Assembly: GCF_005869875.1 (NCBI RefSeq)
Contig: NZ_VAWG01000007.1
Coordinates: forward strand, 1-64,000
From: Paenibacillus pinistramenti
GTDB taxonomy: Bacteria > Bacillota > Bacilli > Paenibacillales > Paenibacillaceae
DNA: 64,000 nucleotides
Direction: 5' to 3'
A program made the position numbers and the translations under genes. Below, piece after piece: positions 34,682 through 43,713 of the stretch. Under the pieces are notes generated by a model. That model was given only the letters and a program-made list of their open reading frames with translations, did no database searches and was not told the origin of the DNA. Within the stretch, counting starts at the first letter, position 1; every line of letters begins with the position of its first letter.

Positions 34682-35611
34682 ATGAACAACAAAGCGATTA
34701 TACAGGGCATCATCAACTACATCGAGAGCCATTTATCGGATGAGCTGACGCTCAGACGGCTTGCGGAGCTGGCGCATTATTCGGAGTACCATTTTCACCG
34801 GTTGTTTCAATTCTTTACCGGTATGACAGTCATGTGCTACATCCGCAGCAGGCGGCTGGTCCGGGCTGCTTCCCTGATCAGGGAGACCGACCGCAAGCTG
34901 CTGGATATTGCGCTGGAATGCGGCTTCCAGAGCCCGGAGACCTTCTCGCGCAACTTCCGCAAAGCCTTCGGCATCATGCCGTCCGACCTGCGCAGAAACG
35001 AAGCTGCCGTCACGCTGCCTCACGCCCTGCTTGCACTGCCTTCCCCCATAAATCTGATGGCGGCCGCCAAAGACGGCCGGCTGTCCCGCGATTGGAGAGA
35101 TTGGAATATGGATTATAAGCTCGTCACTTTGCCGGCTTCCCGTATCATCGGCTACCGGATCGAAACCACCGTGGATAACTCGCAGAACAACAAGGACATC
35201 CCCGCCTTCTGGCAGCACTACATGAAAAATAAGCTGTGGGAGAACATCCCCGGCAAGCTCCGGAACGTTGAGCTCGGCGTCTGCACGGAAAGTACCGAAG
35301 ACGGCAGGTTCGGTTATGTAATCGGCTATGAGGCAGCTCCCGGAACGGCAGTTCCGGACGGCCTGGTGGAATATCATCTTCCGGAGCACGAATATGCCGT
35401 ATTTACGACCCCTGAGGCGGATGCGGACCAGTTCACGGATACGATTCAAAACACCTGGAATTACATTTTCAGCGAATGGTTCTCTTCCTCCGGGTTTGAG
35501 CATGCCAAGGCGCCCGAGATTGAATGGTATGACGAGCGCTGCATGACCGAGACCGGCAAGCAAATGGACATTTATGTTCCGGTTAAGCCTGCCGCCAATA
35601 CGGTCAGCTGA
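34682..35611 (+). CDS. AraC-family regulator with GyrI-like effector domain
   Basis: A 309-residue protein. The N-terminal 100 residues hold two helix-turn-helix motifs (SDELTLRRLAELAHYSEYHFHRLFQFFTG and KLLDIALECGFQSPETFSRNFRKAFGIMPSDLRR). The C-terminal part from about residue 140 is an AraC_E_bind/GyrI-like domain (VTLPASRIIGYRIETTV; AVFTTPEADADQFTDTIQNTWNYIF). Such proteins, like Rob and BltR relatives, sense lipophilic compounds and control efflux. The ATG at 34682 lies 6 nt after GGAGG; an ATG directly behind the GGAGG two codons earlier is excluded. Confidence 0.93.
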   Translation: MNNKAIIQGIINYIESHLSDELTLRRLAELAHYSEYHFHRLFQFFTGMTVMCYIRSRRLVRAASLIRETDRKLLDIALECGFQSPETFSRNFRKAFGIMPSDLRRNEAAVTLPHALLALPSPINLMAAAKDGRLSRDWRDWNMDYKLVTLPASRIIGYRIETTVDNSQNNKDIPAFWQHYMKNKLWENIPGKLRNVELGVCTESTEDGRFGYVIGYEAAPGTAVPDGLVEYHLPEHEYAVFTTPEADADQFTDTIQNTWNYIFSEWFSSSGFEHAKAPEIEWYDERCMTETGKQMDIYVPVKPAANTVS

Positions 35612-35683
35612 GTCCGAACGGTCAACTGAGTCCAAGCGGTCGCTTTCATACACTTGATCAAGCCGGCGGCAGCGCCCGCATTA

Positions 35684-35718
35684 AAAAAAGCTTCCCGCAT
35701 AATTGCCGGGAAGCTTTT
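35684..35718. terminator. Terminator between the araC-type gene and nadE
   Basis: AAAAGCTTCCCG pairs with CGGGAAGCTTTT, with A- and T-runs on both sides, between convergent genes. Confidence 0.85.
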
Positions 35719-35733
35719 CACCTTTTTATTCAA

Positions 35734-36543
35734 TTAAATCCCTGGAATGGTGCTCCGCTTGTGCTCTGTCCGCTTATAGAAGCTCTCCAGGATTTCTTTG
35801 GCCTTCGGATTGATCTCCTTGCCCTCCAGATAATCACTGTTGTCGTCGTAGCTTACGCCGAGCTCTCCCTCGTCGGTTTGGCCTTCCCAAAGTCCGGCAG
35901 TCGGGGCCTTATCCAGCACGGACTGCGGAACACCCACATACGCAGCGACCTGACGGATTTGGCGTTTATTGAGGGAACTGAGCGGTGTAATGTCAACGGC
36001 GCCGTCGCCCCATTTGGTGTAGAAGCCGGTCAGCGCCTCGGAAGCATGGTCTGTGCCGACAACGAGCAGATGAAGCTCAAAGGCAAGAGCGTACTGCGCT
36101 ACCATCCGCATCCGGGCTTTAATGTTGCCTTTGCCCTGGTAGGTCATATGACGGGACTGGCCGAGCTTCTTCAACCCATGCTCCACCTCCAGCGCCACTT
36201 CATCGACGGCTTCCTGAATATTGGTCTCCGCCACGTTCTTCAGGTTAAATTTCTCCGCCACAGCGTAGCTGTCCTGGATATCTACCTGCTCTCCGTACGG
36301 CTGGAAGACTCCCAGCGTGATATATTCCTCGCCTTGTTCAGCCGTCAGCTCGTCAGTAGCCTGTTTGCAAAGGGCCACAGCTACTGCGCTGTCAATGCCG
36401 CCGCTGATGGCAATCAGCAGCCCCTTCGTATTGGAGCGGGTTACATATTCTTTGAGAAAATCAACACGTTTGCGTACTTCAGCTGCCGGGTCAATGCTTG
36501 GCTTCACGCCCAGCTTCTCAATAATCTCCTGCTGCAAGCTCAT
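35734..36543 (-). CDS. nadE: NH3-dependent NAD+ synthetase
   Basis: A 269-residue enzyme that amidates deamido-NAD with ammonia and ATP. The PP-loop is LLIAISGGIDSAVAVALCKQA (about residue 42). Other blocks are KARMRMVAQYALAFELHLLVVGTDHASEALTGFYTKWGDGAVDITPLSSLNKRQIR (in parts between 140 and 195) and DDNSDYLEG near 235. No glutaminase domain is present, as in Bacillus subtilis NadE. AAGGAGTGAG precedes the ATG. Confidence 0.97.
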   Translation of the reverse strand: MSLQQEIIEKLGVKPSIDPAAEVRKRVDFLKEYVTRSNTKGLLIAISGGIDSAVAVALCKQATDELTAEQGEEYITLGVFQPYGEQVDIQDSYAVAEKFNLKNVAETNIQEAVDEVALEVEHGLKKLGQSRHMTYQGKGNIKARMRMVAQYALAFELHLLVVGTDHASEALTGFYTKWGDGAVDITPLSSLNKRQIRQVAAYVGVPQSVLDKAPTAGLWEGQTDEGELGVSYDDNSDYLEGKEINPKAKEILESFYKRTEHKRSTIPGI

Positions 36544-36661
36544 TACGGCTCACTCCTTATCCTTATCATTAAGTGTATATGTATAACTTAACGCCCTGCC
36601 GCAGCATGAAACAGAGATCATGCAGAGGGCAGGGCGCATTATGATATTCAAGGCAGTTTAT

Positions 36662-37096
36662 TTATTTGCAGAAACGATCGAAGGCCGCTGTCAGGTCACT
36701 TGCAATTTCAAGCGCAGAGTGGTCTTCAATTTGATGACGCTCGATAAAATGAACGAGCTCTCCGTCTTTCATCAAGGCTACGGATGGAGAAGACGGCGGG
36801 TACGGAGCGAAATATTCGCGCGCTTTCGCAGTGGCTTCTTTATCCTGTCCGGCGAACACGGTATAGAGCTGGTCCGGCACAACACTATGCTGCAGCGCCT
36901 CCACTACTCCCGGACGTGCCTGGCCTGCGGCGCAGCCGCACACCGAATTCACGACTACCAGAGCCGTACCCTTCATGGAGGAGAACTTCTCTTCCACTTC
37001 ATCAGGGGTGCGCAGCTCTTGAATTCCGGCAGAGGTCAACTCGTCTCTCATCGGTTGAACCATATCTCTCATATATTGGTCAAAAGACATTGCCAT
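36662..37096 (-). CDS. Bacilliredoxin, BrxA/BrxB family
   Basis: A 144-residue thioredoxin-fold protein that removes bacillithiol from bacillithiolated proteins. The active site CGC is in VVNSVCGCAAGQARPGV (about residue 53), which is the hallmark of the YphP/YqiW family. The N-terminus MSFDQYMRDMVQPMRDEL is also family-typical. The ATG at 37096 has AGGAGTGAT before it. Whether it is BrxA or BrxB cannot be decided here. Confidence 0.93.
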   Translation of the reverse strand: MAMSFDQYMRDMVQPMRDELTSAGIQELRTPDEVEEKFSSMKGTALVVVNSVCGCAAGQARPGVVEALQHSVVPDQLYTVFAGQDKEATAKAREYFAPYPPSSPSVALMKDGELVHFIERHQIEDHSALEIASDLTAAFDRFCK

Positions 37097-37216
37097 TTCA
37101 ATATCACTCCTTATGCTTGGCTTGCCATACTCCGGCAAAGTTTTATTTTGCCGATTCTATTTTATTATACCTTCATAAAAGAGGAAATCAACTCATCCAT
37201 CCTCTTACAGCAGGGC

Positions 37217-38923
37217 TCAGTTTGGCCGGCCCGGATCGGGGAAAAGAACCGCGAACGTCGTACCGACGCCAACCTCGGATTCGACGCTCACCCGGCCGTT
37301 GTGACGTTCCACAATGCTTTTGCAGAGCGCCAGGCCAAGCCCTGTCCCCTTCGCTTTCGTCGTAAAGAACGGCTGGAACAGATTCTCCCGCTTGTTCGGC
37401 GGGATGCCCGGCCCGGTGTCGCTGACCAGCAGCTCAACGCCTGCCGCAACCTTCCGCGTCTCCAGCGTTAGCAGCCCCTTGTCCTCCATGGCCTCCATGC
37501 CGTTGCGGCACAGGTTAAGGATAAGCTGCTTGATTTCTTTCGGATTCAGCTCCAGCAGCGGAACTTCCTCGTCCAGCTTCACCTCGATGCTCTGTCCCCT
37601 TAAGTTGGCGTCCGCCCATAATAAAGGGGTCAGTTCGTGGATGATGGCATCCAGCGAGGTCGGTTCCTTCCGGACAGGCCGGTTCTGGGCCAGCGACAAG
37701 AAGTCGTTGATAATTCCGTTCGCGCGGTCCAGCTCTTCCAGTACAATCCGGTAATAATGGTCCAGGGAATCGGGACTCTTCTCCCTCATCAGCTGCAGAA
37801 AGCCCCGCACCACGGCCATCGGGTTCCGGATTTCGTGCGTAATCCCGGCCGCCATCTGCCCTACCAGGCTCAGACGGTCCACGTGCCTGAGCTCAAGCCG
37901 CAGGGTCTCCAGCTCCGTAATATCCTGCACCACGACGACTGCCCCGATCGCTTCATCAGAATGCCTTTTGAGGATAGGGGAAATACTGGTAAACAGAGTG
38001 GTGTCCTGAATCTGAACCAGCTCGCTCACGGGGGATTGACTCCTTATCAGCGCTGCAAGCCCGTCCTGCAGCTGCTTGGTCTTGATCTGCAGGGATTCCA
38101 GCACCGGCTCCAGCGGAAGCCCCAGCAAATCTCTGCCTGAGGCGCCCGGGTCCGTTTGGCGGAGCAGCTTCAGGAAGGTCTGGTTCAGCATGGTAACGCG
38201 GCCCTCCCGGTCCAGCAGCACCACTGAAAGAGGCGCGGCGTCCATCATCTGCTGCATCTTCTCCTCTTCCCGGTAATACCGGCTGGACAATGCTTCGACT
38301 TGAAGGCGACTCTTATGCTTATCTAATGTATCTTCAATAATATAAACCAGAATAATTCCCGCCACGATCATGAGCAGTATATTGGAATAGAGCGCAAAAG
38401 CTAAAGAAGAGTGATTTGCCAAGCTCTCCTTATGTAAATAAAAAGGGGATGTTGCCGACAGCAGTGAACCGACTAAAATAAATATAGCCAGCATGCCTGA
38501 CTTCCCTGTGCGGGTCAATACAAGAAACCTGGTTCGCGACATCAGCACGAGCGGGAAGATCAGCAATCCCGTGTCCAGCAGAAAATTCGATAAGGTCCAA
38601 AACTCCTGAAAAACCGTGAATAAGACGAGCTGCAGCACGGCCAGAACAGCCGAATAAGCGAACTTCTCATATAGCATAGCTGTAAAGAGAGGGACCATTC
38701 CATAGGACAGCGGAATAATACCGAAAAGTTCTGTGGTGTATATGGAGGAGAAAATCATACTTATCGCACAGGTTACCGCCAGTACAACGTGATAGCCTCT
38801 TTGCCTGTCCAGTCCAGGTTCTCTCAGGAACAAGGCATCTGCCCTCTCAAACAGCAGCGGGAACAAGATTCCCGGCGTCAGAGCGAGCAGAAACAGAAAC
38901 AGCATTTCCTGAACTGCGCTCAA
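37217..38923 (-). CDS. Sensor histidine kinase with membrane domain and PAS, possible sporulation kinase
   Basis: A 568-residue kinase. The N-terminal 200 residues contain five or six hydrophobic segments in 5TMR-LYT-like arrangement. A PAS domain (about 225-340) follows, then the HisKA box with phospho-His H363 in GQMAAGITHEIRNPMAVVRGFLQ. The HATPase part shows NLCRNGMEAM, VSDTGPGIP and GTGLGLALCKSIVERHNG. This layout is that of KinB/KinD-type kinases that feed the sporulation phosphorelay in Bacillales. No response regulator is adjacent, which fits an orphan kinase. Start is TTG with AGGAGG 8 nt before it. Confidence 0.93.
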   Translation of the reverse strand: MSAVQEMLFLFLLALTPGILFPLLFERADALFLREPGLDRQRGYHVVLAVTCAISMIFSSIYTTELFGIIPLSYGMVPLFTAMLYEKFAYSAVLAVLQLVLFTVFQEFWTLSNFLLDTGLLIFPLVLMSRTRFLVLTRTGKSGMLAIFILVGSLLSATSPFYLHKESLANHSSLAFALYSNILLMIVAGIILVYIIEDTLDKHKSRLQVEALSSRYYREEEKMQQMMDAAPLSVVLLDREGRVTMLNQTFLKLLRQTDPGASGRDLLGLPLEPVLESLQIKTKQLQDGLAALIRSQSPVSELVQIQDTTLFTSISPILKRHSDEAIGAVVVVQDITELETLRLELRHVDRLSLVGQMAAGITHEIRNPMAVVRGFLQLMREKSPDSLDHYYRIVLEELDRANGIINDFLSLAQNRPVRKEPTSLDAIIHELTPLLWADANLRGQSIEVKLDEEVPLLELNPKEIKQLILNLCRNGMEAMEDKGLLTLETRKVAAGVELLVSDTGPGIPPNKRENLFQPFFTTKAKGTGLGLALCKSIVERHNGRVSVESEVGVGTTFAVLFPDPGRPN

Positions 38924-39184
38924 TAATTATCCCTCCTTAAACGGGATGTATAGACACCTATTCAATTGAATTAAAGCACAAGCGACAATATTTTACAATA
39001 ATACTTACTCCAGAAGACAGGAAAATTAACAAAGGCTGCTTTATCCAGGCGTGGTTGTTATTATAGCTGTCAGGGTTGACTTTATCCGGGTTATTTGGAA
39101 CCATCTAATCAGATCATCAAAGTTTGCCGGACTGGCCGAATTGGTCTTCAGGATGGCTACACTTCAACAAGGAAAGGATTATGT

Positions 39185-40465
39185 ATGAATAAATACGATG
39201 TAATCGTGATCGGGGGAGGCCCCTCAGGGCTTATGTCTTCCATAGCAGCCGCGGAGCAGGGGGCATCGGTCCTTCTGCTTGATAAAGGAGACAAGCTGGG
39301 CCGGAAGCTTGGCATTTCCGGCGGCGGCCGCTGCAATGTAACCAACGCTAAAGATACGGATGAACTGATCCGGTTTATTCCCGGAAACGGCCGTTTCTTA
39401 TATAGTTCACTTAACCGATTCGGAAGCTCCGAAATCATAGACTTTTTCGAAGGCTTGGGGATCCGGCTGAAGGAAGAGGATAACGGCAGAATGTTCCCCG
39501 TATCGGACAAGGCCAAGACGGTGGTGGAAGCCCTGATTGGCAAAGCTTCGGCCTTGGGGGTGGAGATGCGCGTGAACTCTCCTGTAAAAAGCCTATTATA
39601 CGGCGAAGAGGGCATCCAGGGCGTAAAGCTGCAGGATGGCGCGGAAATCGGCGCTGCTGCCGTTATCGTGGCTACAGGCGGCCGCTCCGTCCCTCACACC
39701 GGCTCTACGGGAGATGGCTACCCTTGGGCGGAAGCCGCCGGCCATACGATAACCGAGCTTTATCCGACAGAGGTTCCGATCACTTCGGCAGAAGCTTTTA
39801 TCCAAAACAGGGAGCTGCAGGGCCTGTCGCTTCGCGACGTCGAGCTTGCGGTGCTGGACCCTAAAGGCAAGAAGGTTATCGCGCACCGCGGGGATATGAT
39901 CTTCACGCATTTTGGAGTATCCGGCCCCATCGCGCTGCGCTGCAGCCAGTTTATCCGCCAGGTCCGCAGAAAGCACCGCATTCCGGAGGTGACGCTGGCG
40001 ATTGACCTGTTCCCTGACCGCTCTCCGGATGAAGCCGGCTCCTGGCTGCGCGGGCTCGTTCAGGCGGAGCCGAAGAAGACGCTGAAGAACGTCCTTAAAG
40101 GCACCATTCCCGAGCGGCTGCTGCCTGTTTTGTTCAAGAAAGCGGAGCTTTCGCCGGATACGACCTTCGAGCATCTGCCGAAGGAGCCGTGGCAGGCGTT
40201 TGCAGCTGCCGTAAAATCTTTCCGCCTCCAGGCCAGCGGCACCCGGCCGTTTGAAGAGGCCTTCGTGACCGGCGGCGGCGTCCATTTGAAGGAAATCGAC
40301 CCCGGCACGATGCAGTCGAAGCTGATGCCCGGCCTCTATTTCTGCGGGGAGATCCTCGATGTCCACGGCTATACCGGCGGCTATAACATTACCGCAGCGT
40401 TCTCAACCGGACATGCGGCCGGCGCCCACGCCGGGGAAGCGGCTTTGAGCCGGGGGCGGGGATAA
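39185..40465 (+). CDS. FAD-dependent oxidoreductase, HI0933/YtfP family
   Basis: A 426-residue flavoprotein. The N-terminal FAD-binding motif is DVIVIGGGPSGLMSSIAAAEQGASVLLLDKG. The family signature GRKLGISGGGRCNVTN follows at about residue 38. Later blocks are ATGGRSVPHTGSTGDGYPWAEAAGH (about 160), GDMIFTHFGVSGP (about 235) and the C-terminal FCGEILDVHGYTGGYNITAAFSTGHAAG. Substrate and biological role of this widespread family are not established. The ATG at 39185 is preceded by AAGGAAAGGA; 30 codons of open frame upstream are not translated in my reading. Confidence 0.92.
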   Translation: MNKYDVIVIGGGPSGLMSSIAAAEQGASVLLLDKGDKLGRKLGISGGGRCNVTNAKDTDELIRFIPGNGRFLYSSLNRFGSSEIIDFFEGLGIRLKEEDNGRMFPVSDKAKTVVEALIGKASALGVEMRVNSPVKSLLYGEEGIQGVKLQDGAEIGAAAVIVATGGRSVPHTGSTGDGYPWAEAAGHTITELYPTEVPITSAEAFIQNRELQGLSLRDVELAVLDPKGKKVIAHRGDMIFTHFGVSGPIALRCSQFIRQVRRKHRIPEVTLAIDLFPDRSPDEAGSWLRGLVQAEPKKTLKNVLKGTIPERLLPVLFKKAELSPDTTFEHLPKEPWQAFAAAVKSFRLQASGTRPFEEAFVTGGGVHLKEIDPGTMQSKLMPGLYFCGEILDVHGYTGGYNITAAFSTGHAAGAHAGEAALSRGRG

Positions 40466-40605
40466 CCTCTCCCCGGCCCGCTTCTTTCCCCTATTCTTTC
40501 CCCTATTCTTTTCCCTCTTCTTCCTTTCTTCCTTTTTTCCCTTCCCCTGCCTTAAATCCGCCATGCTCACGATCTCTCCCGCGCGTTATGGCGCAGCTGA
40601 ATGAT

Positions 40606-40653
40606 AAAAGCGATCCCGGCATCCGCAAAAGGCAGGATGCCGGGATCGCTTTT
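40606..40653. terminator. Strong bidirectional terminator hairpin
   Basis: AAAAGCGATCCCGGCATCC is perfectly complementary to GGATGCCGGGATCGCTTTT, a 19-bp stem with a 10-nt loop. Confidence 0.9.
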
Positions 40654-40692
40654 ATGGCGGTGCTTTTTCCGGTGCGGTTAGGCGCGGTTAGT

Positions 40693-40794
40693 CCGGTCAG
40701 ACGATCAATCCGGTCAGACGATCAATCCGGTCAGACGATCAATCCGGTCAGACGGTCAGCCCGGTCAGACGGTCAGCCCGGTCAGACGGTCAGC
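40693..40794. repeat. 17-bp tandem repeat, six copies
   Basis: Three copies of CCGGTCAGACGATCAAT are followed directly by three copies of CCGGTCAGACGGTCAGC, all perfect within their group, without spacing. The tract ends 30 bp before the MFS gene stop. Confidence 0.95.
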
Positions 40795-40824
40795 ACGAAC
40801 GGCTTGACCTGAGGCTGGATCTGC

Positions 40825-42216
40825 TTAACCTGCATGCCCCGGAACGGCTGCTGCAGCCTTCTCTCCCTCCAGCTTAACTGCAGCCATTTGATCTTTCTTC
40901 AGAATAACCGCTTTGCCGCCCAGCAGCACGAGGCCCAGCAGAGCGACCAGCATCCCCGAGATTTTAAACGCCGTGAAAGCACCGAAGGCGGTAACCAGAT
41001 AGCCGCCGATCAACGGCCCGACGAGGGAAGCGGAGGATATAACGCTGTTGACCGTGCCAAACACGCGGCCTGTCAGCCGTTCCGGTGTCCGTTTCTGCAG
41101 CTCCGTCTGGAAGGGAATGAAGGTCATGCCTGCCCCAAGCCCTACAACCATAAAGGAGAGAATCATTTCCGCCATTCCGGTCCAGCTGCTGAAATCGCCA
41201 TACTGGGCAAGCAGGCTGGCCAGATAGAACACAACGCCCATCAAGGCCGAGCCAAATCCCATCTTGGCCAGCGGCGACCAGGATTTCAGCAGGCGGACGA
41301 TGACGGCAGCAGCAAGGGTGCCGACGCCGCTTAACGCGATGCACCAGCCCAGCATGTCGTCCGGCACATTCGGAATCTCACGGAACAAGACGACCGTCTG
41401 CGAATCCGCAATCTGCAGAACCGCCAGCACCAGCGCCAGCGCAGCCAGTCCATAGGCGATTACAGGAATAGCGGCGATGGTCCGCAGACCGCCGGCCAGT
41501 TCGCTCAGGAAGCTCTGCCTGCTCTTGCCGGCATCCGCTTCTCTGCCCAAATGCTGCGCCCGGCCGGACTCTCCTGCCCCGGGCAGCGCCAGCTGGCTGC
41601 GCACAGGCACCCGGAATAAGAATAAAGCTGAAATCAGGAAGGTTAACGCGTTCAGCATAAAGCAGGCCTGAAGGCCAAAGAGAGCGGTCAGCAGGCCGCC
41701 AAGGGCGGGACCGGCGATTTTGCAGCTCTGCTCGATAATGGCGCTGTAGGATACGGCCTGCTCCAGCTGTGCGCGGGGGACGATTTCCTTGATCTTGCCG
41801 CTTTTGGCAGGCCCGAACATGACGTCAAAGGCGCTCTTGGCAATCAGCAGCAGATACAGCTGCCACAGCTCCTGGACAAAAGCCATTCCAAGCACCACAA
41901 AAATCCGGATCAAATCCGCCCAGATCATGATCTTCTTGCGCTCAACCCTGTCGGCCAGCATGCCTGCGAGCGGCCCGCCGATCAGCACGGGGAGCAGCAT
42001 GCACAGCGTGACGCCTGTTATCTGCCATGGGGTAGCATCCCATTTTAATCCGACCAAGGTCAAAATCGCCAGAATCGTCAGCCATTCGCCGAGATTGGAC
42101 ACGATCTGCGAGCCCAGCAGCGATAAGTATTTGCGGTTTTTGAGCAGCGGCTCCGCAGCCAGACTGCCTTCCGGTGCATGGCCTCCTGCCGAACTGTCAT
42201 CATTAGCGGTATTCAT
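40825..42216 (-). CDS. Major facilitator superfamily exporter (MFS_3 type)
   Basis: A 463-residue transporter with about twelve membrane segments. MLADRVERKKIMIWADLIRIFVV in the loop between helices 2 and 3 is the MFS signature. LLGSQIVSNLGEWLTILAILTLVGL, the first helix, is typical of the enterobactin/macrolide exporter group. The middle loop (about 210-235) and C-terminus are hydrophilic. Divergence from a MarR-type gene 262 bp away suggests export of a toxic compound under MarR control. ATG 42216 is preferred to a GTG four codons upstream that overlaps the GGGAG ribosome site. Confidence 0.92.
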   Translation of the reverse strand: MNTANDDSSAGGHAPEGSLAAEPLLKNRKYLSLLGSQIVSNLGEWLTILAILTLVGLKWDATPWQITGVTLCMLLPVLIGGPLAGMLADRVERKKIMIWADLIRIFVVLGMAFVQELWQLYLLLIAKSAFDVMFGPAKSGKIKEIVPRAQLEQAVSYSAIIEQSCKIAGPALGGLLTALFGLQACFMLNALTFLISALFLFRVPVRSQLALPGAGESGRAQHLGREADAGKSRQSFLSELAGGLRTIAAIPVIAYGLAALALVLAVLQIADSQTVVLFREIPNVPDDMLGWCIALSGVGTLAAAVIVRLLKSWSPLAKMGFGSALMGVVFYLASLLAQYGDFSSWTGMAEMILSFMVVGLGAGMTFIPFQTELQKRTPERLTGRVFGTVNSVISSASLVGPLIGGYLVTAFGAFTAFKISGMLVALLGLVLLGGKAVILKKDQMAAVKLEGEKAAAAVPGHAG

Positions 42217-42478
42217 CCGAAAATCCACTCCCGTTTGATTGATATCCCCATTGTAGGAAGATTTCGGAAAGTATCCATCCGTCCGGGGGCGGATTTGGCG
42301 GGACCTGGAGGCTGTATTTTTACACCGTCTGAAGCTAGAAGGTCTGTGAAAAAATATTTAGCCCAAATTGTGATAAATTATATTTTTCCAACCCGGGGCT
42401 CTGAATTAAGATACAGGTACAAAAGCTCTAACAACCTTTGTTCAATTAAGGGAAAACTTTAAATAAGGCGGGATTAAC

Positions 42479-42946
42479 ATGTTGAAAACTGAGGAGCAAC
42501 AAGCGGAATTGTCTCTGCATTTGTACAGGGTCCTTGCAAAGTCTTTCAAAAGCGTGAACGAGCATGCCGTAACGGCCAGCAAGCTTCAGGGCTTTAACCC
42601 TACGGCTTTTTCCGTGCTGGAGGTTCTGTACTACAAAGGGCCGCAGCCGATTCAGCAGATCGGGGCCAAGCTCCTGCTTCAAAGCGGAAATGTTACGTAT
42701 GTAATAGACAAGCTGGAAGCCGGGGGACTGCTGCACCGCACTCCTTGTGCGCGCGACCGGCGCGTGATTTTTGCTGAATTGACGCCAAAAGGCAAAGAGC
42801 TGATGGATCAGCTGTATCCTGAATTCGAGGACCGGATTGACCACGCCCTGAGCGGCCTGAACGACAGTGAGAAGAAAGTGATGATCGAGCTGCTCAAGAA
42901 GATGGGTATGGAAGCCGAGAAGCTGCCGCCCCTGCCCCGCAAATAA
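42479..42946 (+). CDS. MarR-family transcriptional regulator
   Basis: A 155-residue winged-helix repressor. The DNA-binding part is FNPTAFSVLEVLYYKGPQPIQQIGAKLLLQSGNVTYVIDKLEAGGLLHRTPCARDRRVIFAELTPKGKELM (in parts, residues 38-105), with the DRR wing. The QSGNVTYVIDKLE helix is close to MhqR/YkvE-type regulators that sense quinones and thiol-reactive compounds. Cys at PCARDRR in the wing could be a redox sensor, which is my inference. It is divergent from an MFS exporter. No clear Shine-Dalgarno lies before the ATG beyond GGCGGGA. Confidence 0.93.
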   Translation: MLKTEEQQAELSLHLYRVLAKSFKSVNEHAVTASKLQGFNPTAFSVLEVLYYKGPQPIQQIGAKLLLQSGNVTYVIDKLEAGGLLHRTPCARDRRVIFAELTPKGKELMDQLYPEFEDRIDHALSGLNDSEKKVMIELLKKMGMEAEKLPPLPRK

Positions 42947-43036
42947 GACTGCGAATAAGACTGCAAATAGACTGCTGCCTGCCGCCAGGCCAGACCACAT
43001 CTCTGACTGACGGGCTGCAGGACCTGCTGATCTGCT

Positions 43037-43075
43037 AAAAAAAATCCTCCGGACTTTGAGATCCGAAGGATTTTT
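43037..43075. terminator. Terminator after the marR-type gene
   Basis: AAAAATCCTCCGGA pairs with TCCGAAGGATTTTT; flanking A- and T-runs make it usable on both strands. Confidence 0.85.
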
Positions 43076-43115
43076 CCGTTATTTTCCGCTAAATGAGCGG
43101 GGTTAAGCCTTTCAA

Positions 43116-43292
43116 TCAGGAATGCGACGGGTCCAGATCGGTGTTCTTGTCCCGGTGCTCGCTGGTGATGTGCCTGCGGTCATTGCGGTCCTGATTGAGC
43201 TGCTGGGCATGATGGCTGTTCACTGCGGTGATCTCCAGCGCTTCCACTTCGTTCTGCAGATTCTTGTCGACTCCGCCTTTGGCTTTGGTCAT
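43116..43292 (-). CDS. Small hydrophilic protein of unknown function
   Basis: A 58-residue protein starting MTKAKGGVDKNLQNEVEALE and ending TDLDPSHS. It is rich in Asn, Asp, Gln, Arg and His and has no membrane segment. AAAGGAG precedes the ATG at good distance. It lies 22 bp after another small gene on the same strand and ahead of the terminator at 43037. I do not recognise the family; small acidic/basic proteins of this kind are frequent in Paenibacillus. Confidence 0.6.
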   Translation of the reverse strand: MTKAKGGVDKNLQNEVEALEITAVNSHHAQQLNQDRNDRRHITSEHRDKNTDLDPSHS

Positions 43293-43314
43293 GATGGGTC
43301 TCCTTTGCTCCAGT

Positions 43315-43659
43315 TTAGGAAGGATCGGTAACGTTATGCAGCACTTGGGCGCATTCATGGATATGGCGTCTGTAGTCGTTGACCAGCTCCTTAACCGTAG
43401 CGTTATGCTCGTCGATGGAGCGTCCGGCCTTCTCGACGTCGAGCAGCGCCACGTTTACCTCTCTCGTATCCTCATAAGTGCATCTGAAGTCCAATCCATA
43501 CATTTGATGGCCTGCGGCATTAATGTGCACGCAGATTGCCTGCGGGTTCGCGTTATCCGCCAGAACCTTCATGGAATCGCCGGGCCCGAGCATTTTGGGC
43601 AGCTGCTCCTGCCAGGCCTGAACGAGCGTATGCTGATCCATTTGCAGCGGTTTATCCAA
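43315..43659 (-). CDS. Conserved hypothetical protein
   Basis: A 114-residue soluble protein with the central segment PQAICVHINAAGHQMYGLDFRCTYEDTREVNVALLDVEKAGRSIDEH. There is no signal or membrane segment and no catalytic motif that I can name. The TTG at 43659 is chosen because GGGGAGG stands 8-9 nt before it; a GTG three codons upstream overlaps that site. It probably forms an operon with the 58-residue gene downstream. Confidence 0.65.
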   Translation of the reverse strand: MDKPLQMDQHTLVQAWQEQLPKMLGPGDSMKVLADNANPQAICVHINAAGHQMYGLDFRCTYEDTREVNVALLDVEKAGRSIDEHNATVKELVNDYRRHIHECAQVLHNVTDPS

Positions 43660-43713
43660 TATATCCACCTCCCCTTTTTCTATAAAATGCGGAGAGGCGG
43701 CTGATTTTATGCG

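Larger units (their letters stand above)
40466..40824. other. Intergenic region with terminator and minisatellite (359 bp)
   Basis: This gap between two convergent genes holds a pyrimidine-rich tract (40480-40550), a strong bidirectional hairpin and a six-copy 17-bp repeat, both listed separately. No gene is supported. Confidence 0.7.

Noticed and set aside
39095-39184. 30-codon N-terminal extension of the flavoprotein
   Set aside because: The strong AAGGAAAGGA site and the family start MNKYDVIVIGGG place translation at 39185.
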